The notes: a model not told the origin generated them from the letters alone. Counted from the stretch's first letter, positions 23,329 to 35,240 are shown. The stretch: 64,000 nucleotides of DNA from Aselliscus stoliczkanus (GCA_033961575.1 CM066736.1:85088852-85152851), one strand, 5' to 3'. Made by a program: numbers and translations.

Positions 23329-24430
23329 GCCAGGGAACCCTTTTGCCCAGATGTCAGAGTGAGTATGACCAGATGAGAATACGGGCTCTTCAACAGAAAC
23401 CAGTGGGGAGAGATGCTGGTGACCAGAGCCACAGTGGGAATGACGGGGCAGCGGGGGTTGCCACTGTGGGATGAAAGTGACCAAGGACAGGTAGCCCTTA
23501 CCATTTCCCTGGCACTATGCACCCTGCTCACCTCCAGAATTTGAGCACCCCATGTAAGAGGAAGGGGGAAAGACCCTGAATTGTCTGAGAGAGCCCTGAA
23601 CTGACCAGAGTTGTGTCTGTAACAGCAGCAGTTCAGCCTGAAGTTTGTACTTGAGCATCAATGAGCATGGCTGATGCAGCCCATCCCGCTCTCCAACCTG
23701 AGCTTCTGTCTCCCAGGCGAGCACCTTCCATTTTGCTGTGATGGGAGGACCGTCAAAGCCCTTCTCCAGCTGGAAATGTCACTCCGTTTTTGGAGTGGGA
23801 GCTGAAACAGAACCTCGTTTGTGCAGGACCATGACATCTGCCATGTCACAGAATTCTGTATTCTGCCCACCCACTGCTGACGACCCGCCCCCCACCCCCA
23901 CCACTTAACAGCAGGTGACTGCTTGGATTATAGATTCTTGGCTGTGATGAGTACATGTGACTGTGGGCCTGACTGTGAGCACAAGAGTGAGGGAGGCTTC
24001 CCTGAGAGGATGTTTGCCCACACAAGGAACCTCATCGAATTACATAATCAGAGAACATGGACCAAAGACCATCAAGTGCTACAAAGCCTCTGAGGTAAGG
24101 TGTGTTTCCAGCGAGGACCCAGCACTCAGCCTGCTTAGTAGGCCAGTTCGGTGGCTTCGAGCCAAGAGACTCCAGCCATATTTTTTTGCAGGGTGTCTTG
24201 GGATGAGGGGCCCCTCAGGCTGAATGGTGAGGGGGAGGCTAATGTCAGGGGCTGAGGAGATATTCTGGGCCACCCAAAGCAATCATGGCCCTAATGCAGA
24301 TCTCTCAGCAAAGGCCATTGTTGGATCCGAGGACTGGGCCTCTGTCAGGGGAGGGAGTGGGGAGGGCCCAGGGTGGAAACTGGATGAAAGGACAAGCAGA
24401 ATTCGTCTGGACCCTGCACTCCATCCTTTG
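23329..24430. other. Intergenic sequence, nothing recognised
   Basis: Several short open frames on both strands without domain wording. A - strand GT donor-like site near 23533 has no matching exon evidence. Confidence 0.4.
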
Positions 24431-24439
24431 TGCATAACT

Positions 24440-24600
24440 CAGTTCCCCTTTGCCACCGCCTGGCATGTCGATGATTATCCCCACTTTAAAGAGGAAAAAA
24501 CCAGATGCTCTGAGAGGGGGAAATAACTTGCGCAAGGTCATGTAGCCAGTAGAAAACTCCACCTTATTCTGGTGACCCCCTTGCTCTCTAACACACAACA
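24440..24600 (-). mobile_element. MIR fragment
   Basis: GATTATCCCCACTTTAAAGA, ACTTGCGCAAGGTCATGTAG are antisense MIR. Confidence 0.75.
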
Positions 24601-25600
24601 GAACTACTTTGGGGAAGCAGAGGGGGAAGGGATAGGTTTTGCACAATGGAATGGAGTACATACTCATACATGGTGACATTTTGGGCACAGTGGCTGATGG
24701 ATGCTACTCTGAATGTTTTTTATACACCTTAGGGGTCACCTGGAATTCAGGTGGTCACTGGGTAGCCTATTCAAAGGAGTGCCCTGTAAAGAATTAAGTT
24801 GTATTTTCTTTAATGAGAGACATTATGGACAGATAATAACCTTGGAATCCCAGTATGGCCTTTCTTAGACCAGTGCTGCAGGAAAGACCCCTTGCTGTGC
24901 TAGGAAATTGAGGGGTTCTCTAGCGGGGAGGGGTGGTGGGTCAGGGTTGCTGAGAAGGCAGACACTGGCTCTGGGGTTGCCTGAGAATAAAAACTGAGAA
25001 AGAGCTCAGGCCATGGGGGTTTGAGGGGCTGAGAAGGGGCAGGCAATGCTGGAGCATTCCTCTTCTGCCCAGCTCTGGGAAACACAGCCACTCTTTGATA
25101 GGAATAAGGAAAGAGCCATGGAGAAAAGCCATCCCTGGGTGGGACCAGCGGCGTGGTCAGGGAGAAGGAGTGTAATTAGAGTGTTTTGTGGGCTGACAAG
25201 GAAAAGCTGCCAGATGCTGGAGGAGAAAAAGATACTGAAGTCTTATCCGAGGGAGGGTGGAGGCCAAAGTCTGCCTTGCAAGAACCGCCTGTGGCCATGG
25301 GCCCAGTAAGTGGACCTGCCAGGCCAGGAGCCCAGGTGCTGTGTGTGCTTATCTGAGGTTGGTTTGGAGCCAGCAGGATGGCCCCTTGGAGGAACATGTG
25401 GCCTGGCCGAGGGCCCTGCCTTTGCTGGCCGATCATAGGGACCAGGTTTCCACGCAGTGACACTGGGTGGCAGGCAGGAGCGATGGTGGCAAAGGCTGCT
25501 TGGACACAGGTATTCTCTCACTGCTGGGAAAGTTGGACTAAGTCCCTTGCATGGGGAAAAATTCTCAAAAGAGAGAGAGACCAGGCTGGGACCTGAGCAA
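24601..25600. other. Intergenic sequence, nothing recognised
   Basis: No confident repeat or exon. Overlapping frames at 25046-25600 are short and lack support. Confidence 0.4.
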
Positions 25601-25604
25601 ATTT

Positions 25605-26260
25605 TTATTTTTATTTAAAAAAAAAAAAAAGATAGCAGCCCTAAAGGATAAGTTTGCTACATTTGAGCACATATCAATTAGGAAATTCTTTGTAACAACA
25701 TAATGTTAAAACACAAATGACAAATCAAGAGATGTATTTGCCACGTATATCAGAAGAGATCAATGTCTGGAAAATAGAAAAAACTACAAATCAACAAAAA
25801 AAGCCAGAGAGTCAATAGAAAACTGGGCAAAGTACTTGAACAGGAAAATCACAAAAGAAATAAAAAAGGATTTATGCATGCAAAGATCCATGCCCTGCTG
25901 CTCCTCAGGAAAATGAAAGTTAAAATGAATATTGATTGAGAAATTAGCTTTTGCCTATGCAATTGACAAATTTTGAAAAATATTGATGCTATCCAAAGTT
26001 GATAAGAGTTTCTGGTGATGTAACTTGGTTGGCAGACTCTATTATAATTTAAACTACACATACCTTAGCACATTTGACCTAGCAATTCACCTGTTAGTAT
26101 CTATCCCATAGAAACACCTGTATACGTGTATGTGCATAAAGAGGAAGATGTTTATTACAGAATTATTCACAATAGGGAAAAACTGGAGGAAAATGTACAA
26201 AAATAGGGAATGGTACATTCATTCTGTGCAATGCCATGCAGCAACAGGGCTTGCAGCCTA
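25605..26260 (+). mobile_element. L1 ORF2 3'-part fragment, old
   Basis: AATAGAAAACTGGGCAAAGT, ATTCACAATAGGGAAAAACT and CATTCATTCTGTGCAATGCC are the L1 ORF2 end in sense orientation. No open frame remains. Confidence 0.88.
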
Positions 26261-26889
26261 AAATCTTGGACTTATAGGTGGTCCAGGAGAAGGAGGCCTG
26301 AGTGTTTGCTTCCCTGGTTTGTCCTGCATTCCAAATGATGTGGAGGCTGAACTGAGAGAAGTGAGACAATAGGCCAGGAGGGTAAAGGTCTCCACCCCCC
26401 TCACCCCCACCCCCCCAGCAGCAGAGGCTGAGGGGAGACTGCTAGGCAGGGGCTAGATGGGGGACAAGGCAGAGACTGGTTCTGCAGGCGCCTTGAGCCA
26501 AGGTATAGCCAGGTCAGCCAGAGTCCCCACTGGGGCGTGGCCTGAGTTGAAAGAAGACCCCACTTCACTAGCTGGAGACCTCATGTGAGAGGCCCAGCAA
26601 CCAGGTGGGTATAGGATCACCCTGTACAGGCTGCACCTGCATCTTCAGGGCAATCCTGTACCTGCCTGGATGCTCACATTCTGGGAGGCAGGCAGAGGTG
26701 GAAGCTACCTGAGGGATGGTGCATTTTTATACAGGACAGACTAATATCCCCCAAAGGGACTATTTAAATGACCAGATCAGGCCAAGAATTAAACCACGTT
26801 AGATGACATTTGCAATTTTTTCCTGCTAACCAAGGGGGGAGTGGTTTGAGAGGAAAGTCAGATGAGTAACAAACAAAAGATTACAGCTT
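26261..26889. other. Intergenic sequence, nothing recognised
   Basis: Contains a short CCCACC tract at 26393-26418. No exon supported. Confidence 0.4.
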
Positions 26890-27240
26890 TCTTGTGCATC
26901 GGAGCATTTTGTGACCCTGATGCAGGGCACTTTGTTCGGTCAGTTTCCTCTGCCTGGCATGCTCTTCCTCCCCCATCCTGCTAGCTCCTACTCACCTTTT
27001 ATTTTAGCCTTGATATGGCTCCTCAGGGAGCTGCCCTCAGACTGGCTTCCACACCCATGCACTCCTTTTATCACTGCACTTGGCACACTGTGTTGTCATG
27101 TTTGCCTCCCCCATCAGACTGTGAGCCCTGGGGTGCAGAGGCCATCTACTATTCATTCATGTACCCTTAGTACCTAGCACAGCACTTAACACATGGCAGA
27201 TGTTCCATTAATGCTTATTGAATAAATGAATGAGTAAATG
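26890..27240 (+). mobile_element. L2 3' end
   Basis: CTCTGCCTGGCATGCTCTTC, CACCTTTTATTTTAGC, GACTGTGAGCCCTGGG and TAGTACCTAGCACAGCACTT, ending ...CTTATTGAATAAATGAATGA, which is the L2 terminus. Confidence 0.9.
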
Positions 27241-27344
27241 AGCGAATAAGTGAGAAATGCTGCATTTATTGAAGACCTGAAAAACTGTATTATCTTGGGC
27301 TAGTCATTTCCCCCCTCCTGAGCCTGTTTTCCATCTGCAAAGAG

Positions 27345-27887
27345 GTGGAGGTGGGGGAGCTGGGCTTTCCTCTGACAACCCCTCCACCCGGTCCTCCTCC
27401 TACTCAGCTAGCCCAGCACTGCAGTGTGCACTGTCCTCTCTGCCCACTGAGAAATTCCCCACCAGAGAACTCAGTCCATGCCAACTCCCTGCCCCCTCTA
27501 ATTCAGGCCTTTGCAAAATCCTGCTGCTTCCTCTTTGCAAGCTCATGTCTGGCTTCCTCCCTACACCCTCCTCCTTGAGGGACCCTGATGCTTCCAGATG
27601 GGTGTGGTCCCTGCCTTTTTCCGGGAGTCCAGCAGGCTCACAGCTGAGCCCCAGTTGAGGAGCTGCCCAAGGCCTCTCCCTGCCCTGGCAGGCAGATCCC
27701 TCTCCTCTTTTTCAGATGCTTTCTCTCTCTGTGTGCATCATTCTCCCTGCTGTTGCTGTGTCCCTCTCTGCTTTCTCTCGGTGTGTCTGTCTCTTGGCCT
27801 CTGTGCCTCTGCCTTTGTCTTTTTTCTCTCTCTGCCTTTTTCTCTACTTGCTCTTGGGACCTCTCTTCCCCTTGTCGACCGTAAGAA
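27345..27887. other. Pyrimidine-rich intergenic sequence
   Basis: CT-rich from 27700 to 27870. The two overlapping open frames (27598-27894, 27716-27949) are leucine/serine-rich by composition and run into the LTR, so they are not genes. Confidence 0.5.
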
Positions 27888-28313
27888 TGTCTAAACCTGT
27901 AGAGGAGTTTTATAAGTATTTATTTGAGCCTAACAGAGGATACGCTTAGAAGCAAGATCTCAACAGACAGAAAAAAATACTCTTCAGAGTGACAGTTTGT
28001 AGCTTCTTTTATGCATTCGGAATTAAGGAAGGAACAAGAAAGGAAGATTATAGGAGGGTGGGAGAAAGCAGGTGGGGATTGAGTTACAGGATAGTTAATG
28101 AGATTGTGTGCTTTGTTGAGGGATCTGAAGAGATGCATTTCAAAGGTGTGTTCATCTACAAGCCCAGAAACAATGGACATGGCTTGCCTAAGGCAACCAT
28201 AAACCTTTTACTAAAGATGTTATAGTCCTGGAACGTAACTACTCCCGCCCAGTTAGGAATTTATGATGTCATCAGGTGAGGTTCCTTGACAAAGAACCCC
28301 TTTTTCATCTACA
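27888..28313 (-). mobile_element. Probable solo LTR of an endogenous retrovirus
   Basis: On the - strand it starts TGTAGATG and ends in CA, with a TATA-like GCATAAAAGAAGC (about 28013), and a polyadenylation-type CAAATAAATAC near 27920. That is the U3-R-U5 layout of an LTR. I see no clear target-site duplication and no internal viral genes. Confidence 0.5.
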
Positions 28314-29440
28314 CCTTCTCTGTTCCTCTCTCCTTGTCTTGGTTTGTTTGTGTTCTCTCCTGTTTGTTCTTTCCAGACCCATGTCTCACCCTAGAGGCCA
28401 TCTCCCCCTCCACAGGATTTCACCTTCCCAGCCTGACTGAGAGTTGGTCTCAGTTTCTTCCAAAGTCCCTTTCTGGCTTCTAACTCACCTGCCCCAGCCC
28501 AGGAAAGCCTGAATCCCCACCCCTATTCCTCTGTCAGATGGGTGCTCCAGGACAGCCACTGGCCCTAGCACAGTCCTGGGGGCCATGCTTGAAGCAGGGC
28601 CCTGTTAGCACCCCCATAGTAGAGGCTTTGCTGTCCTTGGCTTCACCTTTTCTTGACCTGCTTATAGCTTAACAATAGGTAATCCCCCAGTGGCCTGAGC
28701 TCCAAATGTAGCCTGTCCCGCCCAGTTCCCTGTTTCAGAAAATTGCCCTGAAGCTTATGGTTAATACCGTTAGGCTTATTGATCACAATCTCAGTGGTCT
28801 ACCAGGCTATTTCCATCGTTGTTCCTGGGTTGCTGACTCCATCAGAAAACCACATTGCTGGAGGGAAGGCTCCATGCAGACCCCCAAACCATCATGTAGC
28901 GTCTGGAGGAATGCCCAGATTTTCCCTTAAATACCCTAAGCAGGCCTGAGAATGGCAAGGCAGTTTTTGGAGGTGTTAACCTGCTGACTTCTCAGATCAC
29001 CGGTGCTCTGATGATAAACACTTATTCTATGACCCAGCTCCTATGTAGGTCTATTAGCTGAACAACACAGGTAGCACGAGCCCTGGACTTGGTTGGCCTC
29101 CGATTTCAAGAGTAGTCATGACCCATAGCTAGGGTTGTCTGGCCCGTTTCTGGCCTGGAGATATCCTGCCCCCATCATGTGTGAAGCATCCTGGCTCCCA
29201 CCCTGTTCCAGACTGCTCCAGTGCCCTGGCCAGGGAGTGGGGCCCCCCAAACAAGGGCTGCACTCATGGGCTCCCTGAGGGGCCTGCTTTCTTCTGTTGG
29301 CTTCCTCCCGCAGAGCCTGCTGGGAGCTAGGCTGTTAGATATCAGGGCTGCTTCAGTTGAGAGGGATTAGACCCCAGGGCTCAGCCAGAGGGATGTTAGA
29401 ACCCAAGCACAAACATGAGACAGAGACCGTGAGACTAGAA
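28314..29440. other. Intergenic sequence, nothing recognised
   Basis: No confident repeat or exon in either strand. Confidence 0.4.
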
Positions 29441-29444
29441 TGTG

Positions 29445-29660
29445 AAAGCTGAGATGGCAATTACACATGTGAGATTCGACCCTGTTGGACCCTGGGCTCT
29501 GCCTCGTACCAGTGGGGTAGTCTTAGGCAAGTCACTTCTCTCTGCTGAGCCTCTGTTTTCTTTCCTGTAAACTGGGACAACAGAGTCCCTCCAGGTACAC
29601 ATGTGAAGACCCAGATAAAACACCCAACACGGGAGGCTCACAACAATACATGTTACTTGA
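29445..29660 (+). mobile_element. MIR-like fragment
   Basis: AGTCTTAGGCAAGTCACTTC, AGCCTCTGTTTTCTTTCCTG and GTAAACTGGGACAACAG in sense order. Confidence 0.75.
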
Positions 29661-29857
29661 GATGGAATCTGACTGCTTGGGGTCAGGAGCCCTGTGTTCA
29701 TATCCCATCTATACCTTCTGAGGCTGCTGTGGCAGGTGGGAGACTGGGGAAGAGATGCTCAAAACGGGCTGAAGAATAAATAGATGAAGGGATGAGGGAA
29801 TGAATGACTGAATCTCAGTTGCTGATCAAGTGTGGCCTTGCAAAAACTCACAGATCC

Positions 29858-30228
29858 GGGGCTGGCCGAGTGGCTCAGTTGGTAGAGTTGGCTTAGAGTG
29901 CGAGCTCTGAGCAACAGGGCCGTCAGTTCGATTCCCACATGGGCCAGTGAATGTTGCACCCTAAGCTGAGCTGTCGCTGAGCTGGCTCAGCTGGTTTAAC
30001 AAGATTGCCTGTTCCATGGTAGGCTACACCCATCTGCAACTGAGACTGAACTCAGCACCTTGAGCTTACAGGCCATGCATGAGCTGCCGACGGGAAGCCA
30101 GATGGCGACTAGCGCCCTCTACAACGGAGACTGAAGAACAACAACTTGGCCGGTCCCCTTCCCCAATTCCCCAACACTGTTCGCCTCCCCCAATTCCCCA
30201 ATAAAATCTTTAAAAAAAAACGAACAAC
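29858..30228 (+). mobile_element. Full-length long SINE, sense
   Basis: Head GGGCTGGCCGAGTGGCTCAG, B-box-like TTCGATTCCCACATGG, body, then GAACAACAACTTGGCCGG and the CCCCAATAAAATCTTT tail with A-run. AAACTCACAGATCC is duplicated exactly (29844-29857, 30229-30242). It is the clearest full-length reference copy in the window. Confidence 0.95.
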
Positions 30229-30242
30229 AAACTCACAGATCC

Positions 30243-30864
30243 TTAGTAAAATGGAGAGGTAATTCTTACCTTATAAGCGTGTTATGAGAATGAAGTTAAA
30301 TAAGGAATGTTAAAATGTATAGTCAATGCCCAACAAACCTTATGCCTTATATAAATTATATTAATCATGACACAAGAATTAAAGAAAATAACATTCAGTG
30401 TATAAGGATCAATCCTGATAGAAAATGGGTCTGTTGGCCCCATTTGAGCCCAAACTGCTAAGGAATATAGGCAAAGGGCCTGGCCTGCTTTTTGGTGGCC
30501 CTCGGGCTCAGAGAAGACAGAGTGAAGGCTCCTGGAAGTGGTTTTGGCATGCCCTTGACCAAGCGGCTGCTGAGGAACCAAAGCTCCCAAACCAGGGAAG
30601 TTACAGCCTTGGACAGACCCAAGGAAGCCAGGGTCAGGGGAGGCCAATCCTGCCGATGAGGGCAGAGGCCGGGGGGGGGGGGTGGTGGTGGTGGTGTTCC
30701 ATGACTACGTGCTTCACCCCACCTTGGTAGTGACCCTGGGCACATCCTATCCCCAGGCTGGGCCCCAGACCTCTGGCTCATCTGAACATGGGCCACAGTG
30801 GCAAGCCAGACAGATCTGCCCTTACTTGATTCTGGCTGCCCTTGAAAAGATCCCACATGCCTAC
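30243..30864. other. Intergenic sequence with a G-run at 30671-30697
   Basis: A run of G followed by GGT units at 30671-30697; otherwise unassigned. The 176-codon - strand frame at 30458-30988 has low-complexity proline from this run and no domain. Confidence 0.5.
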
Positions 30865-31355
30865 TGAAGGGGTCCAGAACAGGCCTCCCCAAGATGTGCC
30901 ACTTTGGCATGCTACCTGTTTTGAGCTGAAGGCAACAGAACCCTATTGGGCTCACAAGAAACTTGATCTCTCCCTTGCGGAATATCAATTAGAGACCTTG
31001 CCCAAACAAGAGTTGTCACCAGAAATAACATTTTGTAATCTACATATAGGGCAGGGCAAACTTCTAATTGCTGAACATCTCTCATGGCTCTTCTTATCAT
31101 CCTTCCCTGTGAGGCACCAAGGTACCTTATCTCATCCTTAGCTCAGAATGCCACAGGTACCGAATTTTAACTTTCTGTCTCGGGAACTTTCTTGTACTTG
31201 GGGGTCTCTGACTCTCTCATGTATGTGGGGTTCCCATACTTACATATGTTATTAAATTTGGTTATTTCTCTTGTGAAACTGTTTCATGTAGATTTAATTA
31301 TTAGAACAGCTAAAATAACCTTAAAGGGTAGAGAAAAGTTTCTTTTTTCCTCACA
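30865..31355 (+). mobile_element. Probable solo LTR (ERV1-like)
   Basis: Starts TGAAGGGGTCCAGAACAGGC, contains AGATGTGCCACTTTGGCATG and AAATTTGGTTATTTCTCTTG, and ends ...CCTCACA. Flanks CTAC and CCAC agree in three of four bases, as a diverged 4-bp duplication would. No internal viral genes are present. Confidence 0.68.
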
Positions 31356-31495
31356 CCACCCCATCTATGCCTTGGTTCCCACTGTCCCTGCCACTTGGGG
31401 TGTGCAGTCCAGCTTTCTCTTTCTATTACTATCTGTTACTCACCCTTTAGCTGCCAGTTCTACTGTCACCCCCTCACCCAAGATTTCCCTGGGTC
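31356..31495 (+). mobile_element. L2-like patch
   Basis: Short CT-rich stretch; weak. Confidence 0.3.
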
Positions 31496-31499
31496 AGAA

Positions 31500-31665
31500 T
31501 GACTCACTGGCTAATGACGCACTTAGGTTAAGTTACCTGACCTACTCAACCTCAGTTTACTCATTTGTAAAATGAGGTTATTTATACCTACCTGTGGATC
31601 TTATGAGCATTTATTGAGAAAATTCATATGAGAGTATCCAACATGATTCTGGCACATAAATTCTC
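31500..31665 (+). mobile_element. MIR fragment
   Basis: AGTTACCTGACCTACTCAAC, CTCAGTTTACTCATTTGTAA and GTATCCAACATGATTCTGGCA in sense order. Confidence 0.85.
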
Positions 31666-32019
31666 CCTTACCTTTCTTTCTCCAATAAAACACCTGTCCT
31701 GCTGTCCCCCTTAGGTTAGTTGGCATGTGTCCCCCATCAGAACGGGAAGTTCTTGAGTTCAGAGTTATTCCTATCCCTGCTGCCTAACACAGGGCCTGAC
31801 CCAACACAACACGCACAAAGGGAAGTGGCCCTGGCCCTGACCCACCACCAGATAAACAGAGCCACGTTCTCAGAGCGCTTACTATGTGCCAGGCAACACA
31901 GGGAGCTATCTCTGAACGTCACTCAGCCACTCAACAAATACTTAGAGGGCTTCTACCTGGTGTCAGGTTCTGCCAACAGACATCAGTGAACAAGAGTCAC
32001 AAATCCTGTCCTCATGGAG
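31666..32019. other. Intergenic, L2/MIR-derived remnants
   Basis: 31740-31810 resembles an L2 end (TTCCTATCCCTGCTGCCTAA), 31865-31990 resembles an antisense MIR start (CTTACTATGTGCCAGGCAAC). Approximate. Confidence 0.5.
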
Positions 32020-32480
32020 CCTGCCTTCTAGCAGAGGAAGCAGAAGACAAACAGCAAACAGTGTTAGAAGGTGACAAATGCTATTGATAAAAATAGAGTA
32101 GTGCAAGGGGGAGTGTGGGGGAAAAGGGAGTTGGTTGTTATAATTTTAAATAAGGAGGTTGGTGTAGGGCTCCTCAGAAGAGGACCTTTGAGCCAAGGCT
32201 TGAAGAGGTGAGGCAGTTCACCACCCAGATATATCTGTGGGAGTCATGTTCCTGGCCTGGGAACAGCGAGGACAAAGGCCTAAGGTGGAGCCAATCTGAC
32301 CTGACCTGTTGGGTAGAGAAGGGAAACACGAGAACATTAGGGCTTGAGGCCAGGGTGTTACTGGGTCAGTTCACCAGGCCTCTTTAGGCCATCAAAAGGA
32401 CTTTGATTTTAGCCATAAATGAACTAAGGAGCCATTGGGAGTTTTGAGCAGAGGAGTGACATGATTTTAACACAGGTTGT
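32020..32480 (+). repeat. Ancient interspersed repeat, unnamed family
   Basis: AGCCAAGGCTTGAAGAGGTG, GGACTTTGATTTTAGCC and GAGCAGAGGAGTGACATGAT are the most complete wording of the family also seen at 12991, 16610, 52380 and 56470. Confidence 0.6.
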
Positions 32481-33594
32481 AAAAGGATTGCTCTGCATGA
32501 CTCTTTTATGGGTTCAAATCCAGCTCCATCTCTTCGTAGCTGCACCGCTGGGCAAGACATTTTACCACTCAGCTTCGGTTTCCTCCCTGTGAAAAAGCGG
32601 GTTAAGAATATGTGTCTAACAGATCCTTGGCAGAAATTCCTGTCTGCTCGGAGGCCTAAGAATAGCAGTCCTTCTGAGCAGTTGGTCCATTTCAATCTCA
32701 CCAACACAGTGGCGGGGTTTCTCATGCTTTCTGGTTGTTGGGAAGCCGAAGCAAAGCGGGTGCCCTAGTCAGAGCAAATGCATCTATCTGTAGGCAGTTG
32801 CAGTTTTATACTTGTGCATGTTCCTTTCCATGTCTACTTAAAAAAATTATTTTTAGTGTTATACGCTTTAAATAATTTTTTAACATAATAGCTTTTCCTC
32901 AATTACAAAAATAATGCATGTTACTATTAGTTATTTTGGGAGATGGTCATGTAAAGCACCATGAAGAAAATATATGTGACCCAAGGATAACCGCTTTTCA
33001 TCCTTTAGTCCCATGCCCTTGTCCTTGCCCACAGTGCCAGAGAGTTGCACCTTTGTGCCGTGATGGAACACAGATAACAAAGACAGCAAACAGTTGGCTT
33101 TTGAGGTTTGAGTGTAAGCAACCCATTTGGAAGAATTGATGAAGAGTCAACCAGCCCAGATTCCAGGACAGACAAGGAATATTCTAATGGAGAGAAGAAG
33201 GAGAGCAGTGGAGGGAAGGTGAGGAACTGTGGGTGCTAAACGGGGGGCCCAGCATCATCCATCCTGATCCCCACCCACCTTGCTCTGTCTCAGGAAGCCA
33301 GTGTGCAGGATGAACCCTAGAGAGGCAGAGGGGTGCTATGTGACTCCATGAGCCGGGAGGGAGCCAAGGCACTTGACGTCCTTCCACACCGCCGAGGCCC
33401 CAGAAAGCAGAGCCGTGATGAATGTGGAAATCCAAGCCAGTGGGCCTGGCAGAATGCCCCACAACCCAAGAGAGGCTTGGTGGTGGGGGAGGGAGGTCCT
33501 GGCCCCAGGGGGTTGTGGGATGTGATGGAGAGCGCCCCTGGGTCCCCTTGGCTGGCACACAAATAGAAAGATCACAATGCACCTGATGTGTAGC
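32481..33594. other. Intergenic with a sense MIR at about 32510-32640 and AT-rich old LINE-like sequence at 32800-33000
   Basis: GCAAGACATTTTACCACTCA and TTCGGTTTCCTCCCTGTGAA are MIR. 33184-33630 carries overlapping frames on both strands with proline-rich, non-domain content; no exon supported. Confidence 0.5.
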
Positions 33595-34077
33595 TGTGTC
33601 AGTTTCCCGTGGCTGCTGTAACAAACTGCCACATACTTGCTGACTTAAAACAAAATAAATGCGTTGTCTCTCTGTTCTGGAAGCCAGAAGTGTGAAATCA
33701 GTTTCACTGAATTGAAATCAAGGTGCTGGCAGGGCGGCGCTTCCTCTGGAGGCTCTTGGGAAAATCTTCTCCTTGCCTCTTCCAGTTTTTGGTGGTTGTT
33801 GGCCTTCCTTAGCTTGTGGCTGCGTCTTTATTCATTCCATCTTCATGTCTGGCTAATCTCCCACTCCCTCTCTCTTATAAGGATACATGTGATTGCAGTG
33901 AAGATCCATCTGGGTAATCCAGGATAAGTTTCTCCTCACAGGATCTTTATCTCAATCATGTATTTTGCCATATAAGGAAATTTCACCTTTTGCCAGATAA
34001 GTCAATATTCACAGGTTCTGGGGATTAGGAAGTGAATATGTCTTGGGAGAGGAGGGCATTTTTTTCTGCCTACCACA
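33595..34077 (-). mobile_element. MaLR-type LTR, antisense
   Basis: TGTGTCAGTTTCCCGTGGCT, GTAACAAACTGCCACATACT, ATCAAGGTGCTGGCAGGGCG and TGCCTCTTCCAGTTTTTGGT are the reverse complement of MaLR LTR wording; ends ...TACCACA. Confidence 0.82.
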
Positions 34078-35030
34078 GGGGCCCTTCAGCAGCCAAGAAA
34101 GCTGCCTAGAAGTGAAGGGCCATGTGGTCAGGAACAAGTCTTGACCAGGCGGCACCACTGAGGACTGACAACCAGGCCTCAGACAAGCTGATGGGAGGTC
34201 TTAGCGGACACCACTGTGGGAAGATGATGCTTGAGGGCCTATCTGTAGGACTAGGAAAGAGGAGATGGGGGTGGGTTGTTTGGGTGGGGGACCCAGGAAT
34301 GACTGAGATTAAGTTTCTAGTTCACAGAATGGGGGTTCATAATAGGAATTAAATTAGAAAAATGAAGTTACCATTTTGTTCTGCACTTCTGAGTGGTCTG
34401 CAATTAGAATCTATTACGTATACCTACGGACATACGTATTCCCACAGTATAACTCTCATCTATAAATACTAATTTGTAGGCTACGTTTTTTAACTTGATA
34501 AAATCTTGTAACCATCTTTCTACATCATTAAACATTCTTCTACATCATTTTAAAAATTGCCTTTAACGTTCCATTGATTGATATATAATTCTATATATGC
34601 ACCATCTTGTATTTTTACAAAATCTTGTAAGCCACCTTAAATTCCTTTTTTCATTTTGACATGATGGGAAATTGATATATTTATGAATATCTTACAAGAG
34701 TGGTATGAGGATTAACTATAACATATGTAAAATTTGAAATTGTAATCCATTCAAATCTGGTTGTATTTTATAAAATTTCCTTCATCATTTCTTATCCCAA
34801 TATAGGTGTTGCTCAGATTTGAAACCTGGGCGGCACCCTTGCCTCCTCCCTTTTTCTCATCCCATCCCCCATATCTAATCAGTCCCCAGGACCCACCCAA
34901 TCTGCCTTTGAAACTCCTCTAGGACCAACCAGTTCTCTGCACCCTTCGAGCCCCTCTTCTGGGGCAGGCCCTTTCCAACTCTCCCCTGCACTGTGGCACT
35001 AGCCTTCTCCTTGCATCTTTGTTTGGGTTC
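34078..35030. other. Intergenic, AT-rich old LINE-like sequence at 34360-34800
   Basis: ACATCATTAAACATTCTTCT and neighbouring AT-rich phrases resemble old L1 3' UTR. 34800-35000 is pyrimidine-rich, perhaps L2. No gene. Confidence 0.4.
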
Positions 35031-35240
35031 CCCCAATGTAGACCCTGAGACAAGGACTTGGGTGCACATAATTTATTTGGGGGTTGATCCGGGAGTAAAT
35101 CAGGTAGGGGGACATGGGAGGCGGCGAGAACAATAAGCTCAGTCTACCTGGGGCCCCGAGGTGTCTGTGGGGCTAAGCAGGCTCCTGCGGAAGCCCTTTT
35201 CTCCTGGGACAGATAATAGGGAGAGGAAGGCGTTTGGGGC
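35031..35240. mobile_element. Possible LTR-like old repeat
   Basis: ACCCTGAGACAAGGACTTGG followed by TAATTTATTTGGGGGTTGAT recalls a common mammalian LTR end. Weak. Confidence 0.35.

Noticed and set aside
23533..23724. Possible - strand exon with a GAG|GTGAGC donor
   Set aside because: No recognisable protein family and no partner exons.
27598..27949. Two membrane-protein-like leucine-rich open frames
   Set aside because: Hydrophobicity comes from CT-rich composition; one runs into an LTR, and no start or splice context supports them.
30458..30988. 176-codon - strand open frame
   Set aside because: Contains a polyproline artefact from the G-run at 30671 and no domain, and extends into the LTR-like element.
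33184..33632. Three overlapping - strand and one + strand open frames
   Set aside because: Mutually overlapping, proline-rich frames with no splice-site or domain evidence.
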